Below are positions 21,847 through 33,805 of a stretch of 64,000 nucleotides of DNA, in pieces. The position numbers and the translations under genes were made by a program. Location of the stretch: NCBI RefSeq assembly GCF_040436345.1, contig NC_133234.1, positions 8,308,446 through 8,372,445 on the forward strand, written 5' to 3'. Source of the stretch: Pagrus major. Taxonomy: Eukaryota; Chordata; Actinopteri; Spariformes; Sparidae. Within the stretch, counting starts at the first letter, position 1. Every line of letters starts with the position of its first letter. The notes beneath the pieces were generated by a model, which did no database searches, was not told the DNA's origin, and worked only from the letters and a program-made list of their open reading frames with translations.

Positions 21847-23468
21847 CCTGGGTCCAAATATGACAGTGAGTGAATAATTAATAACGTTATTCTGAACACT
21901 CACTGGTCCAACTCTTGGTGTGAACAGTGATGCTCTGTTGTAAAAGAAGAAACTTCCTTGATATAAATGAGATGAGCATGAGGGAAAGAGTGCACCATCA
22001 TTCCAGAGAAAGAGGAACAGGAGTGTGGCCTGAAAGCAACCAAGGTAGTAGCTTCAGTTCCACGTTCAAAAACGTCTGAAGGCAAGATAAAAGAGTGAAC
22101 ATGTCTCATACCTTTTGTGTAAAAAAAAAGTCTTGAAGTCATGAAAAGTATTGCGTTTATATTTTTGTTGAGCACATTGCTTCGGCTCCGACACCAGTAC
22201 TCTGACTGCTTCTACAAACTGGGTGGGTGCCGACTGCTATCAACTGTAGGTAATGCATTCACTGTGACCCTACTTCAAAAAACCTGAACTTACCCTTGCA
22301 GCAAATGGTGAACCAACATAAACAGAATTTTTTGAGTAGTGTATCACTGCTCAAAAAATTAAGGGAACACTTAATCATCACAGTATCACACTAAGTCAGT
22401 TAACTTCAGGGATGTGAATCAATTTCACCTGCTTTGGTACAAATGAAAGTGACAACAGGTGCAATGGAGAGGCAAAAGCAAGACAACCTCCACAAAGGGA
22501 ATAGTTTTGCATATGTGTCTCTGTACAGTATCTGGTTATTGTGTATAGTAAAGAGCCTTATTCTAGACTCTCACTGGTAAACACTTGCAGTAAACAGTGA
22601 TGCTCTGACTTGCAAGAAGAAACTTCCTTGGTTACAAACAAGGTCAACTCGAAGGGACAAACACACTCATTTCAGAGAAAGAGGAACAAGACGAACGCTT
22701 TTATTTCTTGGGTGACTACTCAATTATTTTGTGATTATATTTTCTCCCTATAGGGATAAAACATATATATGTAGGTAGATATTGTTTCTTTAGTGATTGT
22801 GTGATGTGTTGAAGTCACTGAGAGACACTGTTTTAAAGGGTTGGTTTGGATTCACCAAAGTCACACAATCACACAAACAAACAGGTTGAGGCCGCCACAG
22901 AGCAGCAACTCCCATGTCCTGCTGAGACAAAATGACTGTTTTTTGCAATGGAGTCTGGTGGCTTTAAAGAAAGCGACACAATGACTACAGTTCCACATTT
23001 GGAAAGGTCTGATGGCAAGACAGAAGAGTGAAAATATGTCAAACCTTTTGTGTTCAAGTCATGAAAAGTGTTGCGTTTGGAGACCATGTGGAGAAGATAA
23101 TGCCAATAAATGCCATGTTGTTTGGGAATGACCCTCTATTATACCTTACTCGATTTTGTCGAGTAATAATACTGTATCCTATAAATCCCTTGGTTCTCGC
23201 TACAGACTTTAAATTGTTCATTTGTTCACATGATTATAAGTGTTTGGATGTCCTCCATTAGGAGGAAAAGGACTCTGTCAAATAACTGGAAAAAAGAAAA
23301 CAAACCTGGACTTGTCTTCGAGTATTCCTGCTGTATGACTATAAATGAGATCACATAGGGTTTGCATCTGTGGTACGGAGTTCTTGTACTGCATTGTATG
23401 TCTAGAAGACATTATACAGGATGTAATTTGTGGAAGGAATTATGTATTTTGATATCATACCCATACCT

Positions 23469-24150
23469 ATTGCCAGTTTTCTCAACCCACTCATATGCTG
23501 TATGTCTCTCAGGGCTTTAGCTGGAGAACCAGTTAAATCTTGGCCTGATATTGTGGCACTGTACGAAGTGATGTCATCAGCATACATTGATGTTTTTTGC
23601 GCACACTGGCAGGTCATTGGTGAAGATGGAGTATAACAAAGTTCCCAGGCAGCTGCCTTGTGGAATCCCAGTCAGTGACAGTCCAGTATGAGAAGCTGGT
23701 ATTAAAAAAGACTTTCTCCCTAAGAGATCATTTTTGAACCATGAATTTACATTGGATGTAAAACCATAACAGTGTAACGTGCCAATAAGCAAGGTTGGTT
23801 CTATCAGATTGAATGCCGCACTAAAATCCAACATTACAGCTCCCACTTGTTATCCATGCTTGTTAGCCAATATGACGTTGTTACCTCCTTTCAGGAGTTT
23901 GGTCTTCCTTGACAAAGCAATCAAATTATAATCACGTAATCCAACTGGGCTACTAGGGAGACAGTTTGAGAACAGTATTCCCAAGAGTTGTTTAAAACAA
24001 GGTCTAGACATGTAGAAGTAGCTATTTCCCCACTGCGACCAATCTTTATGCAAAGCATCACCTCCTGACTTAGCAAACAAACATTACCTAGCAAATAAGC
24101 TAGCCTAACTAAATTTCTTCCATCATAAGCCACATATTTAGCACACATAC
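23469..24150 (-). mobile_element. LINE fragment, unit B2
   Basis: Counterpart of the B1 fragment. It retains GIPQGSCLGTLLYSIFTNDL-type RT sequence in frame 23577-23846, a better preserved reading of the same region that is frameshifted in B1. Confidence 0.75.
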
Positions 24151-24375
24151 ACTAAAGTGGTATTGATCTTCTCATCTAACTCTGAAAGAAATCCAAGAAG
24201 TGTCTTTCCCAGCATGTCAACTATCACTGTTGTGCCAAAGTTGCTTTCATTCATATTATTCTTTGTTGTCTGCTCATGATCAGCTGTGCCGGCTAGGTGA
24301 CACTGCCTAACACACCATGAGATAATGGACACAAGATGCAGCTTTTGTGAATGTAATCTACTACCCTATACTTAC

Positions 24376-24526
24376 ACATAAGCATGTACTCCACAACCCA
24401 GAAATTTGTTCTTTTGTTCAAAGCAGGCAGTGACAGGTTCGTTGAAGGTGCCTTTTGAGGCTGCCATACAGCAGTTGGGAGCAGGTCCTAGAGGTGCCTC
24501 CTGATTCACGATGAGTACAGGAATCA
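24376..24526 (-). pseudogene. Unit B2 isolated chemokine exon 2
   Basis: A 151-nt exon 2 with acceptor TGCATTGCAG and donor GTAAGT, open in the gene frame: APNCCMAASKGTFNEPVTAC, then FEQKNKFLGCGVHAYV. It is one codon shorter than the 154-nt form, next to the third canonical Cys. Upstream intron 1 leads into the MITE and the Tc1 relic with no signal-peptide exon, unlike B1. Downstream is a LINE fragment (about 23469-24150) without exons 3 or 4 of its own. The nearest exon 3 on the strand is that of A2 (20568-20649). As it stands there is no start codon exon, so a pseudogene is most likely. Confidence 0.6.
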
Positions 24527-25913
24527 CTGCAATGCACAGAACAACAGCGAATACTATTATTAAATGTATGTATAGGAAAATATTCTTTCAGGACAGCTTT
24601 TTTATTAAGAGCAACAATCTGTTAAATGTTTGTAGGTTGATTCCACGCCAAAAGTTACATTTTTAGTATTTACAAAGAAATAGAAATTACTTAAATAGCA
24701 CTTCTGATACAGATATATCCTGTTAATTAGTGAGTTGTACAGACATATGTGGAGTTTGCTGAACCAAACCTAACTAACAATCTTTTAAGGCAATTGTGGG
24801 ACCAGAACACCCACACCCAGTGCCTCGACAGAAAAACTTAGCCTAGCCTACATCTGTTCTCACCCGTTAACTAGTACAGTGCTAAATCATAGGCTTGATA
24901 TCGTAATATCACCAGCTACTCCAAAATGCAAAGAAATAAAAAAAACTTTCTTCATTATTTTACAATACAAAATTAAATAAAATTTGCGGAATAAGAGATA
25001 CACATTTCTTTTCATCACTGATGGGTGTATTATTCAATTTCTCTGCAATATATTTCAATAGATTCTCCTAATCATAATCAACGTATTTCCCTCCAAACTA
25101 TTTCTTTAAATGGGCTCTATGTAACAATTTGTAGCACATAGTACATGTATTAATCACTTTCTTATTGCCCATATGTGAGTGTATTGCAATATGACATGAA
25201 AAATGAGACCTTCCCAGCCTGTGGACGATACGTTAGAGTTATTTAAATGCTGCTGGACTGTCCCTTTGTAAGGTTTTCAGTTTTCAGTTTCCTTACTTTA
25301 TGCAAATTCTCTCACATGCCTCCCTGCTAAAATAAACTAACGACCAGCACAACACGGACGTATGACAGAGCCCCTTTAACTGCAACGTACAGGTGATTTA
25401 GACTGGAACATGATTCTGAACCAGCTTTGCATCATTACCATGTTGGCAGTATCATGCAAATGAAACTACTTTGCCTTCACCCAGAACCCTCCACTCTTTA
25501 GCCAGCAAAAATCCTCCAAAAAAAAGGCAAAACGCATCATCTGGAGGAATTTATGACTGTTGTAAGTGCTGTTATGGTTAACCAATTATTTTTTAAGTAT
25601 CTTTTCTCCCTATGGGGATTTAAAAAAAATGTCTGTAGCTGGATGTATTGTCTTCAGTACTTGTGTGATGGGATGAAGTCACTGAGAGACACATTAATCG
25701 AAAGCAAACTAACAGATCGAGGCAGCGGCTCCCGCGTGCCGCTGAGATAAAATTAGTCAATGGAGTCTGGCAGCTTTAAAGAAAGCAATATAATGGTTTC
25801 AGTTCCCCATCAGAAGGGTGTAATGGCTGGGTAAAGCAGTGACAATATTCTAAATAAAGTGTACACTTAAGCTGATTTTGATTTGATTAATTACACAAAT
25901 TGAAGTTAAACAT

Positions 25914-26628
25914 CTAAGACTTTCCGTGCTCAGAAAAGGCTTATTATGCTCACATTTTTAGCAGAAATATATATTAAAATCTGTGTAAGTGAGCACTTCT
26001 TTATAAGTTAATCCATCCATGTAGCATATAAAGATTCTGACTGAACAACACGATTATTATAATGTCCAAAATTGAATTAAATATTCATTTGACTACCATA
26101 CGCCATAACTGTCTCAACTGTTGTTTCTGAGAATTTGGCGGTACATCCAACTGGCCTCACATCCGGCTTCTTCACTTGCAAGATTGTCTGAGACAAGCCA
26201 CCCAGAGAGCTGTAGCAACAGTTGGATTGCAACACTAAAGAATACATGCACGTCTGGCTCAGGCGAAGCCCATCTGCGTCATCCGCACCAGGGTCTTGAC
26301 CTGACTGCTGTTCATTACTGGAACCGACTTGAGTGGGCAAACGCTCACCTTGAAGGCGTCGGGCTCTTTGGAGAAGCATTCGCTTGTCAGAGGAATCCTG
26401 GTTTTCACTGTACCAGGCTGACAGCAGATACCATGAAGAGATCCAGAGGCCCATTGGTCTGCATTTCATCCTCCGTCATCAGCTTGTGTTGCATTATTAT
26501 GCACGGCCCCATGTAACAAGGATCCCCAACCCCCGGACCAGCCTTCTATTGTGACCAGTCCGAAGCCCACCTGTGTAATAATCATGCTGTTCAATCAGCA
26601 TCTTGATATGCCACACTGTAGGCTTGCA
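25914..26628 (+). mobile_element. Tc1/mariner-like relic, unit B2
   Basis: Counterpart of 5211-5932 with the same decay pattern (NRLEWANAHL, ARPHV region), so inserted before the blocks were copied. Confidence 0.72.
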
Positions 26629-27052
26629 TCATCATCTGCTTTTGATTTGCCCAAAACAAAACATAACATACTGAGCACTCCTTTTTGGACTGTATTACCC
26701 TTTTTATTTTGTATATGATTATGTCATATGATCTTCTTAATAATTTAAATTTAGTGTATTTAAAATGACCAAAGGTTTTCAGATAACAGTGATATAGCTG
26801 CAATGATTCGGTTTTTTTTCACTTACTGTAAATACATATACAATACAGAGACAACAGTGGTCAAAACTCTTTATTAGGTTAGAAGACAGTAAAAATCCAT
26901 ACAAAGATATTATTACCATATCTAAATGAACCTATAAGCAGAGAAAGTTGATAATTTGCTCTAAATTATTAGAAAACAAGAGGAAAACATTGTCAAGATT
27001 TCTGCGTAGAAGGTCGTGATGCATTATCTTCAGTGTGGCTGTTGAACACCCG

Positions 27053-29115
27053 TCAGAGGATTTGGCACTGTATTCCTCTCTGGGGGAGAAGAATTTAAGG
27101 TGAAAGTCCCATATTGTAGGAATTAAAATGTTTATTTATACTGTATCTGATTTGAAGTCAAAAGCTTGAGTTCCTAAATACTGACTAAGAAGTGAGATAA
27201 ACAAAACTCACAACAGACTGTATTACCACATAAACTCATCAAGAGCATTTCTTAGAGAGAACTGATAGAAATTAAGGAGGAAAAAACAAAATATAAAAAT
27301 GAAAACAAATATTGTGATATCATGAACAGGTTGTGAAATTGGACTTACTTGTTCTAATCTCTTGAGTCTTTGGGGGATCCACAAGGCTTCTGGGTCCACA
27401 CACAAATCCTTTGTCTCAGTGCGAAGCCTTTAGGGTTGAAAAGACAGGAAAGAATAAAAAATCAAACAAACAAAAACAGCATGTAGACCTATAGCAAGAA
27501 CAGAAAAGACATTTTTTTTTTAATCAAATATGATCAATGTGCCCTAAACAAAATTATCTACAGTAACAAAATGGTGAATTTAGGCCTGTGAAAGTAGATG
27601 TCACAAATGTCTGTGCTAATTTAAGGATCCCCATTAGAAGCACATGGATGTGACTCTTGTCTTCCTGGGGTCCCGAACATGAAAATACAATATTGACATG
27701 CAATTACAAAGTACAAAGTATCTAAACATCACAGCTCCCACTTGTTATCAGTGCTTGTTAGCCAATATGACATTTACCTCCTTTCAGGATTTTGGTCTTT
27801 CTCGACAAAGCAACCAAATTATGATCACGTAATCCAACTGGGCTACTAGGGAGACCAGAACAGTGTTCCCAAGAGATGTTGAAAACAAGGTCTAGACATG
27901 TAGAAGAAGTAGCTATTTGCTTTTTTTCCCCACTGCTACCAATCTTCATGAGAAGCGTCACCTCCAGACTTAGCAAACAAACATTACCTAGCAAATAAGC
28001 TAGCCCAGCTAAATTTCTTCCATCATAAGCCACACATTTAGCACACATACGAAAGTGGTATTGATCTTCTCATCTAACTCTCTGAAATAATGCCAGTAAG
28101 TGTCTTTCCCAGCATGTCAAACTATCACTGTTGTGCCAAACTTTCTCTTTCGTTCATATTATTCTTTGTTGTCTGCTCATGATCAGCTGTGTCGGCTAAG
28201 TGATGCCGCCTAACACACCATGAGATAATGGACACAAGATGAAGCTTTTGTGAGTGTAATCTACGACCCTATACTTACATATAAGCATGTACTCTACAGC
28301 CCGGAATTGAGTTCTCCTTTTGTTCAAAGCAGGCGGTGACAGGTTCGTTAAAGGTGCCCTTTGAGGCTGCCATACAGCAGTTGGGAACAGGTCCTGGGGG
28401 TCCACGCCCGAGCTTCTTAGGAATCACTGCAATGCACAGAACAACAGCCATACTATTATAAAGTCTAGGAATAGGAAAATATTCTTTCATGACAGCTTTT
28501 TATTAAGAGCGAAAATCTGTTAAGTGTTGCTAGTTTGATTCCCTGCCAAAGTTAAATTTTAGTATTTATGAAGAAAAACAAACAAACAAAACGTGAGAGT
28601 GGTTTTGATCTTCTCATATAACTCTCAGCAATAAGGTGAATAAACATATTTCCCAAAATGCTGAACAAACCTTTACTGACAGTCTTTTAAAGCAATTATG
28701 GGACCAGAACACCCACACCCAGTGCCTCGACAGAAAAACTTAGCCTAGCCTACATCTGTTCTCACCTGTTAACTAGTACAGTGCTAAATCATAGGCTTGA
28801 TATTGTAATATCACAGACTACTCTGAAATGCAAAGGAATAAAAAACTTTCTCCATTTATTATACAATACAAAATTAAAACTTGCTTTTCCTAAAATATTA
28901 ACATTTCAGAATAAGAGATACAACTTTCTTTTCATCACTGATGAGTGTTTTATTCAATTTCTATACAATACAATTCAATAGATTCTCCTAATCATTTACG
29001 TTACACATCAAGGACTCTAAAAGTCATTAGTAGTCATTAACACACCTTGTGCATGGAGGAAAGGCAGCATGGTCAAACACAAAAGTGTCGGTCCACAGTG
29101 AATGGAGAAAGGCAT
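27053..29115 (-). CDS. CC chemokine, six-cysteine type (unit C2), 4 exons, 107 aa
   Basis: Exons 29046-29115, 28279-28426 (148 nt), 27349-27427 and 27053-27079; 324 nt, open. The signal peptide is MPFSIHCGPTLLC...HAQ (Arg-to-His against C1). The pre-CC segment IPKKLGRGPPGPVPN differs from C1 at many residues although the flanking introns are almost identical. The core is CCMAASKGTFNEPVTAC, FEQKENSIPGCRVHAY. Exon 3 starts MLRTETKDLCVDPEALW and ends RLEQ; exon 4 is RGIQCQIL, TGA. AATAAA is at 26870-26875. Intron 2's LINE scrap carries an A/T-rich insertion (ttgctttttt) near 27916. The 3' flank joins directly to the B2 Tc1 relic near 26810. Confidence 0.85.
27733..28050 (-). mobile_element. LINE endonuclease scrap in intron 2 of C2
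   Basis: GLRDHNLVALSRKTKILKGG is legible in frame 27758-28048. A small A-rich insertion adds KKQ within the frame. Confidence 0.6.
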
Positions 29116-29186
29116 CCTGGGTCCCAATATGACAGTGAGTCAATAATTAATAGCGTTATTCTGAACACTCACTGGTCCAACCCTTG

Positions 29187-29283
29187 GTGTGAACAGTGAT
29201 GCTCTGTCTTGCAAGAAGAAACCTCCTTGGTATAAATGAGGTGAAAGAGTGCACTGTCACTCCAGAGAAAGAGGAACAAGAGT
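29187..29283 (-). promoter_or_regulatory. C2 core promoter
   Basis: TATA-like box 29231-29236, ETS-like motif at about 29265-29278, and start region near 29200. Confidence 0.48.
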
Positions 29284-31524
29284 GTGTGAGTCACTGAGAG
29301 ACACTGGGCAATGATCCCAAAGGTCACAAAGCGATCACCAAGATCGTTTTTTTTTTTTTTACAAATTTCTGCTCAGAATAATAATAATATATAAGGGGAT
29401 AAGTTGCATTTATATTTTTATAGAGTATATGTTTTGCTGCTGACCGTTAGCTTCCTTCTGCTTTTATTTCTGCTGCTTCTCCAAACTGGGGGCGTGCTGA
29501 CTGCCAACTACTGTAGGCGTTACATTGACCATGGATAAGCACCTGATATGACCCCACTTCAAAAACCCAACTAACCTTTTAAGTAACAGGTGAATCATAT
29601 ATTTTCGTAAAATGTATAACTGTTAATCTCTCACACTGCAGACACTTGTAAACTCATTAAAGAGTAAAATATCAACTGAAATGTAAATGTCACTTGAGGT
29701 CAAAAGGTAATGACAGGTAATTAGTGTGTAATTAGCTGTTAGTTAATGCTTGTCACTGTATCAACTAATATTAATAGCATATATTGTTAACAGTTAATTA
29801 ACTGTTATTCTAGACTCTCACTGGTAAACACTTGCAGTAAACAGTGATGCTCTGACTTGCAAGAAGAAACTTCCTTTGTTACAAACGAGGTGAGTTTGAA
29901 GGGTCAAACACACACTCATTCCAGAGAAAGAGGAACAACACAAACACTTTTTTTGTTTTTTTGAGAGGCTACCCAATTATTTTGTGATGTTTTCTCCTCA
30001 TAAGGATAAAAAATATATCTGTCGGTAGATATATCGTCTTCAGTAATTGCGCGATGTGTTGAAGTCACTGAAAGACACTGTTTTGGTTTGGATTTACTAA
30101 AGTCACACAATCACACAAACAAACAGGTCAAGGCCGCGGCAGGGCAGCAACTCCAATGTCCGGCTGAGATAAAATTATTGTTTTTGTCAAAGGAGTCTGG
30201 TGGCCTGAAAGCAGCCGACATAATGGCTTCAGTTCCACGTTCAGAAAGGTCTGAAGGCAAGATAAAAGAGTGAACATGTCTCACACCTTTTGTGTAAGAA
30301 AAAACAAAAGTCTTGAAGTCATGAAAAGTATTGCGTTTATATTTTTGTTGAGTACATTGCTTCGGCTCCGACACCAGTACTCTGACTGTTTCTACAAACT
30401 GGGTGGGTGCCAACTGCTATCAACTGAAGGTAATACATTGACTGTAGATATGACCCCACTTCAAAAAACCTGAACTAACCCTTGAGACAAATGTAGTTTT
30501 AAATGTATAGCTGAGGAATACCTGATTCTTTCACACTGCAGTAAACTCATTAAAGAGTAAAATATTAACTTAAATGTAAATGTCACTTGAGGTCAAAAAC
30601 AGCAAAGAAGGATGACAGAGAGCAGAGACCTGAGAGCCCAACACCCAAACCTACAAAGGTCTAGATGGGCCGGCTCGCCAGAAAAATTACGAAGGTGAAG
30701 CCGCCAAGGTAAACAGCATTTTTATTCACATTACTTTTTTTGTGTGTTGGCATTACATGTATGGAGGAACATCACAACATGTTAGGTGTATTTAACACAA
30801 TTACAAGTAATAGACAAACAGTCAGGCACAGCACAGAACTTTTTTCAGTTTTGTGAGTAGATTATTTGTAGTACAGTTTTTGCTGCTTTTTCTCAAATAT
30901 CTTAAAATAATAGTGCAAGATTATGACATGGTGTCAGACCCTACTGCTGAGATAAAAATAAATTACTGTATTTGTCAATGGAGTCTGGTGGCTTTGAAGA
31001 AAGCAGCATAATGGCTTCAGTTCCCTGCCAGAAAGGCCTGACTGCAAGGTAAAATAAGTGAAAATATTAGAAATAGTCACTTTAACTGATGGCTAAGATT
31101 CACTCAACAAAAACACTTTTTTGCTCCCATTTCTCATTCAACCCAATATTCAAATGATGTGATCCGGCCCACACCAGACAGACTGGCCCAAATTCAGAAT
31201 TGGGCCAGTTCTGATGTATTGGGTTCGCTCTTGGCTGACGTGGTCATGTTATGGCTCAGATTTGGAAAACAGGAGTGGAGCCACCCAAATACCATCATTC
31301 CATGCGGTATGTGTATGTGTGTATGTGCTATTTCATTCAGTATTTTCTTCACTGTGAATACATTATCAGCACAGAGAAAACAATGGTCAAAACTCTTTAT
31401 TAGTTTAGAAGACAATAACGATTCATGCAAAGATATTATTGACATATCTAACATGTTTGACATGTCAACATTTCTGCGTAGAAGGTCGTGATGCATTATC
31501 TTCAGTGTGGCTGTTGAACACCTG

Positions 31525-33137
31525 TCAGACGATTTGGCAACGTATTCCTCTCTGGGGGAGAAGAATTTTAGTTAAAAGTCCCATATTGTAGGAATTAAAA
31601 TGTCTTTATTTGTGCTGTATCTGATTTGAAGTCAAAACCTGGACTTACTTCCTCTAATCTGTTGAGTCTTCGGGGGATCCACCAGGCTCCTGGGTCCACA
31701 CACCAATCCTTTGTCTCAGTGCGAAAGCTTTAGGGTTGAAAAGACAGGAAAGAGTAAAAAACAAGCAAAACAAAAACAGTATGTAGGCCTATAGCAAGAA
31801 CAGAAAAAAGAAAGAAATGATCAAATATGATCAATATGACATAAACAAATATCTACAGTAGCAAAATGGTGAATTTAGGCCCACAAAGTAGATGATACAG
31901 ATGTTTATGTTTATTTAAGGATCCCCATCAGAAGCACATGGATGAGCACATTTAGCAAATGTACAAGAAAGTGGTATTGATCTTCTCATCTAACTCTCTG
32001 AAATAAAGCCAATAAGTGTCTTTCCCAGCATGTCAAACTATCACTGTTGTGCCAAAGTTTCTCTTTCGCTCATATTATTCTTTGTTGTCTGCTCATGATC
32101 AGCTGTGTCGGCTAGGTGACACCGTCTAACACACCATGAGATAATGGACACAAGATGAAGCTTTTGTGAATGGAATCTACTACCCTATACTTACATATAA
32201 GCATGTACTCTACAGCCTGGAATTGTGTTGTCCTTTTGTTCAAAGCAGGCAGTGACAGGTTTGTTAATGGTGCCTTTTGAGACTTCCACACAGCAGGGGG
32301 GACCAAGTATTGGGATTATGCCCAGACTCTTGGAAACCTGAGGGACCACTGCAATGCACAGAACAACAGAGAATACTATTATTAAGTCTAGGAATAGGAA
32401 CAAATTCTTTCGGGACAGCTTTATTTTTAAGAGTAAAAATCTGTTAAATGTTGCTAGTTTGATTGAATTTGAAGTTAAATTTGAGTATTTACGAAGAAAA
32501 ACAAATATAAGGCTTAAATAGCACTTCTGATACAGATATAACCTGTTAATAAGTGAGTTGTACAGACATGAGAGTGTCTCAGCAACTCTCAGCAATAAGT
32601 GAATAAACATATTTCCCAAAATGCTGAACAAACCCTAACTAACAATCTTTTAAAGCAATTGTGGGACCAGAACACCCACACCCAGTGCCTCGACAGAAAA
32701 ACTTAGCCTAGCCTACATCTGTTCTTGACCCTTAACTAGTACAGTGCAGCTGAAAGCCTGTAGAAGACCAAATATCCTACAGCAGCATCAGATCTTTATT
32801 TGCCTCAAAGGTCATAGGTTAAATATCGTAATATCACAAGCTACTCCAAAATGCAAAGAAATATAAAAGCTTAGTCCATTATTATACAATACAAAATTAA
32901 AACTTCCTGTGCCTAAAATATTAACTCTTCAGAATAAGAGATACAACTTTGTTTTCATCACTGATGAGTGTATTATTCAATTTCTATGCAATACAATTCA
33001 ATAGATTCTCCTAATCATTTAAGTTACACATCAAGGACTCTAAAAGTCATATTAGTCATTAACACACCTTGTGCATGGAGGAAAGGCAGCAGGGTCAAAC
33101 ACAAAAGTGTCGGGCCACAGCGAATGGAGAAAGGCAT
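31525..33137 (-). CDS. CC chemokine, six-cysteine type (unit D2), 4 exons, 109 aa
   Basis: Exons 33068-33137, 32195-32348, 31649-31727 and 31525-31551. It is almost a copy of D1: the same signal peptide, the same pre-CC segment except Gln for Arg in VPQVSKSLG, and the same core, NRLEE exon 3 end and RGIRCQIV terminus. The few differences in the whole unit suggest very recent duplication or conversion between D1 and D2. AATAAA is at 31396-31401, TATA at 33253-33258. As in D1, the LINE scrap is absent from intron 2 and a Tc1 relic lies upstream (about 33430-33805). Confidence 0.85.
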
Positions 33138-33206
33138 CCTGGGTCCCAATATGACAGTGAGTGAATAATTAATAGCGTTATTCTGAACACTCACTGGTCC
33201 AACCCT

Positions 33207-33310
33207 TGGTGTTAACAGTGATGCTCTGTCTTGCAAGCAGAAACCTCCTTGGTATAAATGAGGTGAGCATGAGGGAAAGAGTGCACCGTCAGAGAAAGAG
33301 GAACAAGAGT
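33207..33310 (-). promoter_or_regulatory. D2 core promoter
   Basis: TATA-like box 33253-33258, ETS-like motif at about 33292-33306, same layout as D1. Confidence 0.48.
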
Positions 33311-33429
33311 GTGTGATGTGTTGAAGTCACTGAGAGACACATTCATCGAAGTCACTGAATAACACAAACAAACTAACAGATCGAGGCTCCTGTGTCTGGT
33401 GGGTATGAATTTGACAGGTGGTCAATTCA

Positions 33430-33805
33430 TACATATTGCACCATTTAAAATGACAATGAGTTTTTTTAGGTGGCTAAAATACACTCAAAAAAATATAGAC
33501 AACCAGTTTGTACTGCAGATAGTGTGTATGGTCTTGTGTTGGCGAGTGGTTTGCTAATTTCAATGTTGATGATGGGCATAACAGGGTGCCCACGGTGGTC
33601 ATCAGGTTATGTTACAGGCAGGCAGAAGCTATGGAGAACAAACACAGGAGCATCTTATTGATGTCAATGTGAATTCACAGATGAGGCCCATTGTTGTGCA
33701 TTTCATCTGCCACCATCACCTCATGTTGCATCATAATGCACGGCCCCATATCGCAATGATACCAAAGGTCCTAACGTGTTCACCAACATCGAGTTTGACA
33801 AATTT
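33430..33805 (+). mobile_element. Tc1/mariner-like transposase relic, unit D2
   Basis: Counterpart of 13840-14215, nearly identical. Confidence 0.72.
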